Below, in pieces: positions 12,261-24,800 of a DNA stretch of 64,000 bases; the stretch's first letter is position 1, and every line of letters begins with the position of its first letter. Where the stretch lies: positions 3,845,501 through 3,909,500 of the forward strand of contig NC_081414.1 of assembly GCF_030272615.1 (NCBI RefSeq), in the 5' to 3' direction. The stretch is from Cryptomeria japonica (taxonomy: Eukaryota; Streptophyta; Pinopsida; Cupressales; Cupressaceae). A program made the translations under genes and the position numbers. Under the pieces are notes generated by a model. It had not been told where the DNA came from and made no database searches. It worked only from the letters and a program-made list of their open reading frames with translations.

Positions 12261-12380
12261 CTTATGAATTTGGGGCCAAAAGTAATTCTCACTCACCCCA
12301 CTATGTTTCTCCTTTATCAAATTCCCCCTCATAGAACTCTTAGGTATGCACAATTGTATTCCTCTGAATAACATCCCATC

Positions 12381-14375
12381 CTAAATGAAGTAATCCAACC
12401 ACTTGTTTTTATCTACCGTAACTGGTTCTCTACATGCTCTCCAAGGTTTTGCAAAATTTGGGTCATCATCATACAAGGTCTTCAATTCCTCAAATCCTAA
12501 TACTGTCACTCTCATCTCTGTCAGTAAATTCCTTCTCCTACTCAATGCATCAGCAACTTTGTTATATTTCACACTTCTATGCTTCAACACAAAGGTGTAA
12601 CTCTACAAAAATTCTACCCATCTCATATGTCTCTGATTCAACTTACTCTTATTGTTCAAATACTGCAAGGCTTGATGATTTGTATACAACACAAACTCCT
12701 TAGGCAACAGGTAATGTCTCCACTTCTTCAAGGCTTGAACTATGGCATACAACTCTTGATCATACACTGAATATCTCCTCTGGGCATCATTCAATTTCTC
12801 ACTGAAATAAGCTACTGCTCTCCCTTCCCGACTCAAGACCACTCCTATTGTTGTTCCACTTGCATCACAATCCACTTGAAATACTTTATTGAAATCCGGT
12901 AAAGCCAACATAGGTTGCTCAGTCACCTTCCGTTTCAACAATTCAAAACTTTTGTTTGCTCTGGTGGTCCACTTGAATTCCTTCCGATCTCCCCTCATGG
13001 TCTCAGGCATAGGGTTATAAACTGAACTGAAATTTCTGATGAACTTCCGGTAGAAACTAGCCAATCCATGAAATAATCTTACCTCTCCAATGCTTTCCGG
13101 TGTAGGCCACTCAACAATTGCTATTAGTTTCTCAGGGTCCATCTTCAAACCATCCTCAGATATCACAAATCCCAAATAGATTAATTCATCTTTCATGAAA
13201 GTACACTTCTTAAGGTTTATCAGCAACTTTTATTCCCTCAACCTCTGCAAAACTTATCTCAAATGCAACAAATGCTCCTCTTTTGTCTTACTGAAGATCA
13301 AAATGTCATCCAAATATACAATAACAAACTTACCCAATAATTTAATCAATACCTCATTCATCAACCTCATGAAAGTACTCGGTGTATTAGTTAACCCAAA
13401 AGGCATCACCAACCATTCATATAGTCCTCCATTTGTCTTGAATGTTGTCTTCCACTCATCTCCTTCTCTGATCCTAATCTGATGATATCCACTCTTCAAG
13501 TATATATTTGTAAAGTATTTGGCTTCACTCAAACAATCCATTATGTCATCCATCCTAGGCAAAGGAAACCGATATTTCACTGTGATCTTGTTTATTTCTC
13601 TGGAATCGGTACACGTTCTCCACTCTCCATTCTTCTTAGGTGCTAATATTGTTGGTACTGCATAAGGGCTCAGACTTTCTCTGATCAAACCTTTCTTCAA
13701 AAGCTCTTGCATTTGTCTATTCAACTCTTCATTCTTTGTCAATGTCATTCGGTGTGCAGCTTTGTTAGGCAAACTAGCTCCGAGAACCAGGTCCATGCAA
13801 TGACTGATACTTCCCACAGGTGGCAATCCATCAGGCACATTATCTGAAATGATGTCTTCATATTTTGTCAGCAAATCTTTTATCTCTTCCAGTTGTTCTT
13901 CTTCATGCTCTGGATTCTCAGTCTTATCAGGAACTAAGGCAAAACACACATTCTCATGTCTCAATCCATCCAGGAATTTTCTTCCATCCACCAAACAAAT
14001 TCTAGCATTCATATAGACTTCACTCTTCAAAGGTTCTTCCAATGGAAACAAGATTTGCTCCATCCCATTGACAACAATGGTGTATGTAATCTTCCTCCTA
14101 TCATGTATTGCCTGTCTGTCAAACTACCAAGATCTACCCAACAAAACATGACAAATATCCATAGGCATAATATCACACAAGACTTCATCATGATAATTCC
14201 CAATTTTTAATTTCACCAAACATTGCTCACTTACTAACAATTTATGTTCATCCTGAATCCATGATATCTGATAAGGCTTAGGGTGCTTCAATATTTCCAA
14301 ATTCAACTTATTCACCATCTCTTCTTAAACAAGATTATCTGAACCACCACTATCAATAACAACTTTACAGCACTT
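12381..14375 (-). pseudogene. Chromovirus protease, reverse transcriptase and RNase H
   Basis: The minus strand shows the protease site KVVIDSGGSD (about 14343-14372), then RT in 14063-13254 and RT thumb plus RNase H in 13226-12603, with linker sequence to 12381. The RT box YLDDILIF is intact at about 13300, but the earlier motif reads FTNIYLKSGYHQIR, with Tyr where the catalytic Asp of that box should be. RNase H shows VDCDASG and YDQELYA, while YTNHQAL has Asn in place of Asp. Stops separate the pieces at 14319-14330, 14121, 13227-13253 and 12600. Confidence 0.88.
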
Positions 14376-14825
14376 ACCGGAATACCTTACATCTGGTCTT
14401 GAACAAATTCTTTCTCTGCAAGAGCTCTTCATCTCTCTCGGTATGACACAAAGCTCTCCTCATCATCAACAGTTCTCCATCTTCTAGTTTGTTATCTGAT
14501 CCGATGGGGTTTTCTTCCACCACTGCTACTCTTTTGGTATTCTTTGTCTTCTTACACTCGAAACCATGATGTCCTTCTCCTCCACACTTATATAAAGTTC
14601 CTCTAAATACCCTCTTGTCTTGTCTTCTGTCATCTCTTCCAAAATTCACATTCTGGTAGCCATCTGGTTCTCTCCTCCAATAGAAATTTATATTATCTTT
14701 TTGGTATGAATTGCCTTCTTTGCTCACTTCTTTTCTGTGTTTTGATCTGTATAGGTTCCTCTACCTTTGATATATCCTCTTCCTCCTTGAAATCTTCCAC
14801 CTCTGCCTCTTTGCTCAGGACAACA
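14374..14825 (-). pseudogene. Chromovirus nucleocapsid remnant
   Basis: A Gly/Arg-rich stretch (RGRGGRFQGGRGYIKGRG, about 14818-14750) is followed by YKCGGEGHHGFEC in the frame 14727-14374. The first cysteine of the CCHC knuckle is replaced by Leu. No capsid domain precedes it. Confidence 0.75.
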
Positions 14826-14842
14826 CAATCTTTGGAATGAAA

Positions 14843-14858
14843 CCTCGCTCTGATACCA
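14843..14858 (-). other. Chromovirus primer binding site
   Basis: On the minus strand TGGTATCAGAGCGAGG lies two bases inside the 5' LTR. It matches the initiator-methionine tRNA 3' end signature. Confidence 0.9.
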
Positions 14859-14860
14859 CT

Positions 14861-15642
14861 TGAAGTAGTCACCAGCTAGGAGGGACCTCAAAGAGATCAG
14901 TCCAGACCGGTCAGCAAGAGTAAACACAACAGAAACACAGGGACATGATGGAGGCAATGCAGAACGGATTGAATTATATCATGAAAACTAATTACAACCA
15001 ACCAGTAACAACCGAGTTACAGAAACCGGCTCACAACCTACTAAAACATGCTCAAAATACAGAACAGGTCACAACCAGGACCTCAAATCTTAAGATCTAT
15101 CTCCTATGCTCAGTCTAACTTCTTGATTACATTCTAATGCTCTATTAAAATGATTTATACGATCCAAGGGGATCCGTTCGGCCCAAAAAAAGGATCAAAA
15201 CGCGAAGAACAAGACCTAACATGCAAAACCAACAAGGTCGGCCTCCACCAAAGAAATTCCTCCGAAAAATCCAAATGATGAAGTGTGGATCATGAGAAAA
15301 GGTCAGCCACACGCTAAGGAACATTGGAATCAACGCTCAGGGATCCGCAAGCTATGGAAAGGATCAGGTAGATCACCAATGCAAATAGGTCCAGGCAATC
15401 GATAACAGAAAACTGTCAAAAAAACCAATAGCGATAACTTGTCGGAAAACGATCCAAATGCTCCACATTTTGGGAATAAGGAAGATGATCAGGTCTTTAA
15501 GAAAAATCCAACTCCACAGATTCCGATGAGCCAAATCCGGGACACACAAAGAAATGTTGAAACTGCAAATAGAAAGCAAAACAGAAAGAAAATATTTTTG
15601 GTTAATGGAAGATTGCTATGAACTGGGGCTGCTCCTGCATCA
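14861..15642 (-). repeat. 5' LTR of chromovirus
   Basis: Plus-strand ends are TGAAGTAGTCACC and GCTCCTGCATCA. It pairs with 10276-11055, and the target duplication CTATC follows at 15643-15647. Confidence 0.92.
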
Positions 15643-16369
15643 CTATCAATGAAGGTTGCTACATCATTTGGTATAGTAGAATATGAGACAACTATCTTTC
15701 ATAAGGCTTCATGGAGTATCTGATAATATGTAGGTGAATCTTGAATTAAATCCCAAAGGGAGATCTTACCCGGAGTGGCACAAAGATTCTCAACAAGATT
15801 ATATTCCTTACCGACATGTTTTGAAAAATGAAGTAGTGGAGGAAAAAAAGGTTGAGAAGTAGAAAGATCATTGGAATCTTGATTTTTGTTTCATGCATTA
15901 TATGTGTAAGTTACTACATGATAATCAAGTTGTTGATTCATCCTACCTTTAACAATAATCACTAGTTTGTTTTGAGTTAGAGGGGCATCTTGATGAAGAT
16001 GGACAATAATTTTAGGTTTCACAAGACTAGAAACATGAATTGCATTGACTTGATTGGGCTCTTTATTCTCCAAAGATTCATCTCTAGAAGGGAGAGCATC
16101 AAGGAAGGTGTGAATAATGTCATTATGTTTCTCCAAGGTATCTTATTGAGTAAGACAAACTTTGGGAGAGGGACAAACATAATTCATCAATGCTTCATCT
16201 CTAGAGGGAAGGTCATTTAAATGAATAGAAGATAAGGTCACTAGGAAAATTAGCAATGATATCTTCATCTTTCACCCAAATTATCCTCATGAGGGAGGTC
16301 CATTTTAGGAGAAGAATCAACATCATTCCTCCAAGCCTCATCCCTAGGAGGGATGTTTTTGAAATAAGT
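15643..16369 (-). pseudogene. Old Gypsy gag-protease linker (unit A, continued)
   Basis: This segment continues the region interrupted at 10275. Minus-strand reading includes HFSKHVGKEYNLVENL and KISLWDLIQDSPTYYQ, typical of the stretch upstream of protease in plant Gypsy elements, plus an open stretch 16136-15891. Short repeats around the coding of RDES/RDE recur at about 16080, 16195 and 16340. The frame is broken. A LINE inserted at 16369/18174. Confidence 0.6.
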
Positions 16370-18173
16370 TTTTTTTTTATCGGTAATAGATAAGTATTTT
16401 ATTAATCTTTAAAAAGTTCATACATTAACTAATTAGAAATAGAAAAAAATAGGGATCAAACCCTAACACTATCTGAAGAAAATAGAACATGTCACATACA
16501 CCATTCGGTACCCCAAGCTACCCACATACAAAGACTATCTTGCCTACAATTTTCTACCCCACCACCCAAAATTTAGCTTTTAGCCATTGTTTCAAACTAA
16601 AAATTTAAACATTCCAATTATACCAAAATTCCTTAAACAAAATATAGAAAAAACTACAAACAATCTAAATTTTCATCTTCTTTTTACCAGGGCCATTGAC
16701 TCAGTAGTCTTCAAAACAAAATTTGGTCTTATTTACCTCACCCTTCTACTTCGCTACCCACACCATTTGCACCTCCACCTCCTTCTCACAAATGAAGTCT
16801 TTCAGGGCCTCCCAACCCACATGCGCCTCCTTTGTTCTGGCCTCTCAATCTACTCCATCATTGTAGAGAACAAAGGGTTTGAACTCCGCATAATTGCCTT
16901 CTTTCATGATTCCTTCTCCAAATAGATGCCTCAAGCCTCTTCACACCACAACCCGCAGCATCAAAGAGGTCAAGCCACACAAAGCATGGTCTGGGATGCA
17001 CACTTTTGCTACCCAAACCACCTCCTCCTGTGTACCAAACATCAACCCCCCATGTAATCATCATGCAAATTATGTCGGAATTTGTTCTATGATGAAATTC
17101 CAACTTAAAATACTCTTCTCCCAACAGCACCTCCATGATCTACAAAAAAATGGGGTCATCAAATTTGAAAATGCCCCTCAACCTTTTTTGGACACCTTTC
17201 CAAAAAACGTGAGATGTTATTTAATAGAATGAAGCGAAAAAATTGCTTCCATGGCTTCTAGTTGTGCACTATTCAAACGCCCTTTTGTCGCTATCTAGAG
17301 ATTTCTTCGCACACCTCAACCTTAGAAAAGACAAAACGCCACCCTTCTTTGTATTTAAATGGATCCACCTGACCCCATGTCAAATCAGTAGTAATGATCT
17401 TTAATTCGTCCTCTTGTCAATGGTGTACGATACGGCCAAATCATCATTTTGAGTTCAAGTCACTCGTGCCACCTCTAATTCAAATATTGTCACTCCATGC
17501 AGTTAAATAGAGTGCAAAATGGTGACAAACAAGTTTCAAGCACTTTTATAGCCCTTCATGGATCAATACACATAATACACCCAAATGATGAAGATGATCG
17601 TGGGCAATATGCCACCTGCCAACTCCTCAATAATGCTCCATCAAACCATTAGAAACTCGTGCTCACTAGGTTCATCCCACCACCTCACACTTTGGACATT
17701 TAAATCCCACCCTTGATTTGATAAATGATCGGCTTTGGCATTTCCTTTCCTTTGAACATGAGAGATTTTATAATCTTGAAATTTTTTTACTTTTTGCCGA
17801 ATAATAAAAATGATTTTATTTATTCTCCTACAGTGAGAGACTCCTTCAGCAATAACCTCCATAGCTATTTTTGAATCTCCGTCCAAATGTAACTTAGTGA
17901 CTGAAAGTCTATTTGCTAGAGAGACAACAAGCAAAGCCACTTGTGCCTCTACTTCATTATTGGTACCATCCTGCAATCGTTGTACTCCCCTTGCCAAAAC
18001 AATTCCTTCATCATTTCTATCAATGCAACCTGCTCTCGAGACTTCTAGATTCCCCCTTGAAGCCCCATCAAAATTAATCTTTATCCAATGCAACTTTGGT
18101 TTTTCCCATCCTAGTCTACCCTTTGAATCATGGGAAGGATTAATCCTACCAGGCCCATTAACAGGCCTATTTC
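16370..18173 (-). mobile_element. 5'-truncated LINE with RNase H domain
   Basis: This 1804-bp minus-strand insertion is flanked by a perfect 10-bp duplication TGAAATAAGT (16360-16369 and 18174-18183). The 3' end is a poly(A) run seen as T's at 16370-16378. It keeps the final part of ORF2 (RNase H) and about 1.26 kb of 3' noncoding sequence; the rest is missing, as usual in target-primed reverse transcription. Confidence 0.9.
17641..18173 (-). pseudogene. LINE ORF2 C-terminal RNase H domain (RVT_3 type)
   Basis: The open frame runs without stops to 17641. All four acidic residues expected of RNase H are visible in order: INFDGAS, NNEVEAQ, LHLDGDS and GNAKADHLSN, which also has the usual H in SHVQRKGN. 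In plant L1-like elements this domain degrades the RNA strand of the hybrid. Codons upstream of 18173 belong to the older Gypsy sequence, so the apparent start at 18207 is not a native start. The copy is a truncated remnant with an intact active site. Confidence 0.88.
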
Positions 18174-18360
18174 TGAAATAAGTGTTAATAATATCTTCTT
18201 GCACCAAAATGTCCTCATGAGTGGGACCAACTTTGGGAGATGGAAGGCATAGCTATGGATAGAAGGAAGAGATAGGTTACCATCATTTGCATAAAATAGA
18301 ATGTCATGAATGTCCTGGATAAAACTTGAAATTAAACTAGCAAAAGAAGATAACAACTCC
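18174..18360 (-). pseudogene. Old Gypsy region, continuation right of the LINE
   Basis: After the right target duplication the minus-strand composition and short DE-rich repeats resume the pattern of 15643-16369. There is no intact frame. Confidence 0.45.
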
Positions 18361-20750
18361 AGTAATCAAATGCACTATGATTAAACAATATATTCATATG
18401 CCATAATGATGTAACCAAAAAAATGTTCAACCAATGTATGTAATGAATTTTTGAAAATTTTCATGCAAAAAAATAGATCTAACATCTAAAATCAGAAAAT
18501 ATCCAAGTGTAAGATATGTTGAGCTCACCAAAATGTAATGTGGGGAAATGAGGCTCACTAATCGAAACATGCAAACTAGAAATTATTCTCAATCCCATGA
18601 TTCATTGGAGAACAACCAATTAAGCTAAACTTCAATCCTTTAAGAGAGATGGGCACTTTGGTTGATTGTTCTCTTTTGATTTGTTGATGATTGGATATGA
18701 TTTAAATATGAAAATGCAAAGAACTGAGTAGAAAGCTAAGAAATTGGCCAAAATTAGCATAAATAGTATGTTGCAGAACAAATATGCAAATTCTAAAGAC
18801 AAACCTGGAAGGAGGATTCATAAATGAACCTGTGTCTACAATCTAGGCCTAAAAGTGTCGATCACTATGGCTAGGTGTCATAGTCTTGATAGTTGTCCAG
18901 GCGGAAATAGATATTAGACCTGGGTTCATAAACCTTCAAACTCCCCTTCAAATTTTAGGTTAAACTAGGAGGACTATGGCATTAATTGACATACTCTAGG
19001 TATTTTTTGGTGCTCTTTCTCTAGTAAGCTTTGTCTCAGTCTACACAATGTTCCTATATCTTTAGAATTTGTCTGGGACCTATTATTGAGCCAACAAATG
19101 CACAAAAGAAGAGGCAAATGATGTTGGATTGTATAGGGGCTTGCCTAAGTCAAACCTCTATAGGTGTTAACCTCCACTACAGTAATAATGATAAAGGCTA
19201 AATCTAAAATGAAATGTTGAACTGAAGTGTTGAAATGAAATTATTATACCTTTTAATTGATAATGCAATTCTCTTTAAATAAGTCCTCTAAGTGTTGATG
19301 CAATAACATGATATTTCATCACAAAATCCATCATGAAAACATACTTGAAGACAACTTGATATAGCTTGATGCTCCCTGTACTCAGATATACTCTTGAATG
19401 AAGAATATTTGCTCTTGAATCGGAATGATACAATTGCTAGGTGATACAATGAGTTAGAGATGATGCATTTATTTAGGATTTTCATTTTTGCATTTACGTT
19501 AACTTCTAATGATCAGATCCAAATTTTAAGACTGGATTCAATAATGTTAAGGTCAACATTGAACTCTCCCAAAAATTTGGCCAAAAAGTATTGGTCACTA
19601 TGAGCTGACAAACTAGCCCCCGCTTTTGCAAGAAGCGAGATAATAGAGCCCCAAATAAGCTTGAAATTTAAATTAGAATAGAACCCCAAATAAGATTGAA
19701 ATGACATAGGAGAAGACACACTAAAGCAAGGGCCCAAAGAGGAGTGTGAAAGTGGAAGGGGTTACAATTTATGACACGACACCAGGAAATCCCATTTATT
19801 TTCAATGAATCGTATTTCCTAGAATGTGAGAGGTCTTACAAACCTTCCCTAAAAATATTATATTCATGATTTGCATTCTTCATTTTCAGATTTAGACATT
19901 CTTTGCCTTTAGGAGGTCGAATTGTCTAGTTTTCTTCTCTTAGTTGCATGTTGTGTCATATGGCCGAGTGATTTTTCTCTTTGTTCAAACCATAAGGTTG
20001 GTCATGGTGGAGTCGTCACCTTTCTCAAGCCTATGTAGTATCAACTTATGGTCGATCATAGATGTGACCCCACTAACCAAATGGTTTGGGCTCTTTTTTG
20101 TTGAAATGATCATGAACCCATAATGAAGTTGTCAAAAATCAACCAAAAAACATACCTTCCACAAGAAAATGTTGAAGTGTGAGCTTGCATGAAAATGAGA
20201 TTGAAATGATATGAAAATATGATTCAATTGATATATTACAATGTACAATGAGCCTTTGCTTATATAGGCAAGGTGATGAGGTAGAATGACAAGTTACATA
20301 AAGTAAATTTATGACAACTAACTTAAATGCAAGCTAGGTCCTAAGTAAACTTAATATGTGAATAGGTTCCAACTAATAAGTAGATAGGAAATAACCTCAT
20401 TCACACTTAAACATTAACCACTTGTGCAATCTTTCTTTTGGAGTAATCAATGTTTATACCTCTAAAGATGTGATTGAAAGATCTTCCCTCTATCTAATGC
20501 TAGGTGCAACTTGGGTTTTGTACAAGAATTTTAATATGATTGAATCTCCCCATGACAAATGTGGTACCCTCCCTCTGCGATGGATAGCAAGTGAAAGAGA
20601 GGCATGGTTCTATATGCATAATAAATGGGTTTTTTGGACCCTAATTCCAACTGTTATCCAAATCAATCACCTTTATACACAGGGTGAACTCACAATAATG
20701 GTTCCCACTTTCACCCGCGAAGGAAAAATGTGGGGGTGAGAAAAAAAAAT
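18361..20750. repeat. Noncoding LTR-like sequence, family uncertain
   Basis: No credible coding frame was found in 2.4 kb. The stretch at about 19130-19200 (GCCTAAGTCAAACCTC then CTCCAC) resembles 1615-1670 inside the solo LTR at 977-2650 (CCTTAGTCAAACCCC), suggesting a related Gypsy LTR. A TATA-like TTATATAGG lies at 20259-20267. Borders and target duplication were not found. Confidence 0.4.
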
Positions 20751-20754
20751 TTAA

Positions 20755-20970
20755 ACGGTGTTCGATCGAACTAGGGGGACTCGAACGAACTATCCCGGGG
20801 GGTTCGAGCGAACCCCCCGGTTTTGCTCGAACATGTGACCTCATGGGTGGTTCTAAAATGCATTGTCTGTGCTTTGCATGTTCGTACGAACATGGGTTCA
20901 AACGAACCTAAGGGGGTTCGCTCAAACCCCCTTCACTCGAAGGGGGGTTTGAGCCAACCCCCTTTCTAAG
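20755..20970. repeat. Cluster of TTCGNNCGAA-type palindromes
   Basis: Within about 215 bases there are several palindromes with a TTCGnnCGAA core: TTCGATCGAA (20761-20770), a 26-base palindrome at 20795-20820 with 12-base arms, CATGTTCGTACGAACATG (20877-20894), and imperfect ones at about 20895-20960. GC content is far above the neighbourhood. Confidence 0.85.
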
Positions 20971-21889
20971 CATCTCTCCCCCAATCTCTTTAGACTTCTA
21001 AGAAATTTTGGCCTTCAAACTTTTGGTTCAAGGCTCAAATGAGAGAATCTTGACAACCCAAAATGTAGGATGGTAATCCTCGAAGCAAGCTTTCCAACGA
21101 CTATAATTTTATTACATTGTGAGTTTATTATGATCTTATTTTTAAATTTTACTAAATATAGGTTTTTCACTGAAGATGAACTTCTTTGTTCAACGCATTG
21201 GGAAAAATAGTAAACTAATTCAAAAAAAATCTGTGTCCTACATATTGATGTCTTCTTTCTAACAACAACAAAAAATTGAATTCTGATATATATATAGAAC
21301 AAGTTATGTGTTCAAACGTACACCTATGGCTAAATTATAATTAATCGGACTTCAAAACTTAATAAAATGAAAAATATTCAACATATCACTATCAAACCAA
21401 CTTTGTGCCTTGGATATTTATGTTACAAACCAAAATTCAAAAGAATTGAGTTTTTATCATTTATAGGAAAAAAGATATGCGTTTCGGAAGGCACATCACT
21501 CTTAAAAAAATTGTTTGCTCTAAAAAACTACTTTTCGAGGAAGATGGAAAAAAAAAATTAAAAATCTTCAAAAAAATTTGAAAAAAATAAATTTAGAATC
21601 TTCAAACAAGATGTTACAAATTACTAATTTACATCATCTTCAAATTCTTAATGGTCTAAAAGTTATAGGTGTCGAAAAGTGAAGATTATTTTAAAAATGT
21701 TCATCTCAGTGTCAAAGTTGGTAAAAAAGTGGGAACCAGTATTGTGAGTTCACCCCACATGGACCAACTCATGGTCAGTGCTAACAGAGTCTTAAAAAGG
21801 CACTGCATTGATTTCAACGCAATCTTTTTTTTCAATTTTCCAGCTGTTATTCCTTACTTGTTAAGTTGGTAGGTGAAGTCTTGTCTAAC
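20971..21889. other. Noncoding, possibly old LTR/leader sequence
   Basis: AT-rich sequence with no supported gene. A phrase around 21085-21105 (GCAAGCTTTCCAACGACTA) resembles, in reverse complement, leader text near 49070-49085, as found in noncoding plant LTR elements. Nothing more can be supported. Confidence 0.35.
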
Positions 21890-24800
21890 TACTTCCCCAT
21901 AAAGTTTTGCATTGAATAGCAAGTTGTGGCTCCCAAAGCAACGAAGGAGCAATTCTTTCTCAACACGTCTATTCTCAATCACAAGGCCACATCTACTCAT
22001 ATCTAGTATGTCTAAAATTCGAAGTCATGTCCCCTTTATGATACCAGTTGGATACAATGGTGTAATGATGTTATAACTCGTACTATCAGGTTTCTCTAAA
22101 TGTTTGGGTGTCATCTACCCTTCTTTCACCTTCGCTCTTATGAGGCCCACCATCTAGGAGCTCCACCAAGACATTGATGCCTTGGAGGCTCAACAGTTTG
22201 ATCCCATCACCCAATTCTAGTTCACACTTGCATCTACAAAAACATATTGTAGATGCATAGGCTCCTTGCAACCTCAAATCAAGGCCAGACGACACTAGCA
22301 CAAAATTGGAGATAAGCTCTCTAAGGAATTTTTCCAAGCTTTGCAAGCGTAACATACCCACCACACTATCAAGGCAATTAATGAAGGTAATCAAATCCTC
22401 TAAAAATTACCTAACATTCTCCAAGCTTTTGTTCGTCATTATGAAAAGGTCTTTGTTGGTCAAGATTATAGTTCTACCGAGCAATTTGTCTTGGAAAAAT
22501 GCTTCAACACAGTGCATTGTTGCCTTCCCAACACTCAATGCACTTGTGATCTACTCCTTTGTCAAGAGTAACTCAAAGAAGCAGCTTTTTCCATGGCTAA
22601 CAACATATCCCCTAGTTTGGATGGCTTCTCTTATGAATTCTACAATACATTCTATGAAACTATGGGCAAAGACCTTCATATGGTCTGCCTATAAGTTGTT
22701 CACAAAGAATCCTTAGGTAATTTGATCAACAAAGGCAATATCAAATTCATACCTCAAATTGGAAACCTAGAGGATACCAATAATTGACACCTCATCACGC
22801 TATTGAATGTCTCCTACAAAATCATTGCCAAAGTGTTTGCCCTCAAAATGTGCTCCATCCTACCACTTATTGTTAGACCTACTCAAATGGGCCTATTAAG
22901 TCTATCTTATATGATATAATAGTTGTCTGGGAAAGGAGGAAATGTGCTTGTCAATCTCACCAACAGTCATTTTTTGTCAAAATTGACTTTGCCAAAAGCT
23001 TATGGCCATATTGAATGGTCTTTCATTCTTGTCATGCTTCAACCCTTGGTTTTGGGTCACAATTGCTTCAATCTATGTGGATGCTCTTTGTCGATGTCAA
23101 AACTTATATCACTATTGATGGTCAACAATCCCCCTCTTTGCTCCTACGCCCCTACCCGTGGCGGCTTTGCCTGGTAAACACACTTTGGATGCTGCTCCTT
23201 TGCCCCGACATGTGGGGAAACGTAGCTTTGCTCACATTGCTCAATCTATGGCTCCCTCCTCCAATAGTGTTTGCCCTCTCCCCTATGCCATGACATCGCC
23301 TGTGATTGCCTGTCGATAGGATGTGGAGGATAACATTGAATTTTATCTGCGATGTGCCTTGGTGGACAAATTCTCTGGGCTTTGGCCATCTCTACTGGAT
23401 CTTCACCGCTGGGTAACTCTTGAAAACCCTTGGTTGCTTGTGCAAGATATGTCATAATCTCGTGTTAAGGAGATTTCTCTACCTCATATGACTCAACAGC
23501 TAATCAATTGTCATTTTGTCAATGCTTCTTTCCTCACCCTTTGAGAAATGTGGAGAATATCAATCAAGCTCTCCAATGTTGGGATACTTTTGCGAAGTAT
23601 CCAAGTCCAATATTCAATGGCATAAGACTCTTTGTTACAAGCAATTTTTTTTCCAAATCTACCCAATTGGCCCCATATCAATAGACATGGATTGACCATG
23701 GAGAAATATTCATATTCTTGGGTATTATGTCTTCCATTCATGCCAATCTTGTCAAGCTCTAACTAGTTGCGTTGGCAAGGATTGAGAAAAAAAAAGGTCC
23801 AATATTGGATAACCCAAGCCCCTTTCTTTGGTTAGTAAATTCCAAGTTTGTTCCAAAATCCTGGTGACCACTCATGTTTACTACTCACCCTGTTGGGCGT
23901 CTTCTAAAGCATCCTATTGGAAAGTGGAAAAGCTCCTCAAAAACTTTCTCTGAGCCTCCAATGAAGGTCATCGTGGCTTCTACCATGTGGCATGTTAATT
24001 GTGTTGCTTACCACATGAATCTAGCAATATGGATTTGCTTTCAATTTGTCAATAGGATTTGGCCTTATGCATCAAGTGGATTATTAGAGCGCTCAATGGA
24101 AATAAGGCATGGAAAAGTTTGGTTTGCCATTGCATCAACCCTGGCTTTCCTCCTGACCACTCAGCTTGCCAAGACCTCAACTTTAGAATGATCTTCACCA
24201 TGAAGGAGCTAGTTCAAATCCGAGGCACACAATACTTTATTTGGTGGTCCCAATTTGTTAGCACACAAAGGAGGCTTTTGGCTCTCTCTCCCTAGACCAA
24301 GGCCTTGCACATCTTTAAAAAAGGCATCAAACATCTAGATCTTATCCATCATGCCTCCAAGAATTACCTCATGGCAAGACTTCAAGGTAAAAATCAAGCT
24401 CTCTAGTCAAGATCAGGTAACTCACCAATTGATTCTTGATTGTATCCCTCCCTTAGCCCTTCACAAACTAGGAGTTTGATGAGTCAAACCATGGTGGAAA
24501 GATTGGAAATGGTATCTTGATACTCCCTTTCAAAACTACAAGCTAACTAAGGGCTACTATTGGCTTTCTCCTCACTTGCCTATGATAAACCAACTTAATT
24601 CTCATTGGCAGTTGCAATCTTCCCATGGGCTATTGCAAAAAAGGATTCAAGGAATTTGGGATGCAATTCTTGAGCCAAAGTTAGCCCCTTTTGCTTGGTG
24701 TCTCTTATAGCAAGGCCTCCCTATAAGGACCCAATTCATTCATATGGGCATTCCTCATCTTAGTTGCCCTTTTTTGAGGCAAACTAAATCCTTGAAACAC

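Larger units (their letters stand above)
10276..15642 (-). mobile_element. Chromodomain Gypsy LTR retrotransposon
   Basis: This 5367-bp minus-strand element has LTRs of 780 and 782 bp and a perfect 5-bp target duplication CTATC at 10271-10275 and 15643-15647. The order from the right is 5' LTR, primer site, nucleocapsid, protease, RT, RNase H, integrase, chromodomain and 3' LTR, which defines a chromovirus. The gag capsid is missing: only about 30 bases separate the primer site from the Gly/Arg-rich nucleocapsid region. By eye roughly one base in ten differs between LTRs in their first 200 bases, mostly transitions, so the insertion is old. Confidence 0.93.
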
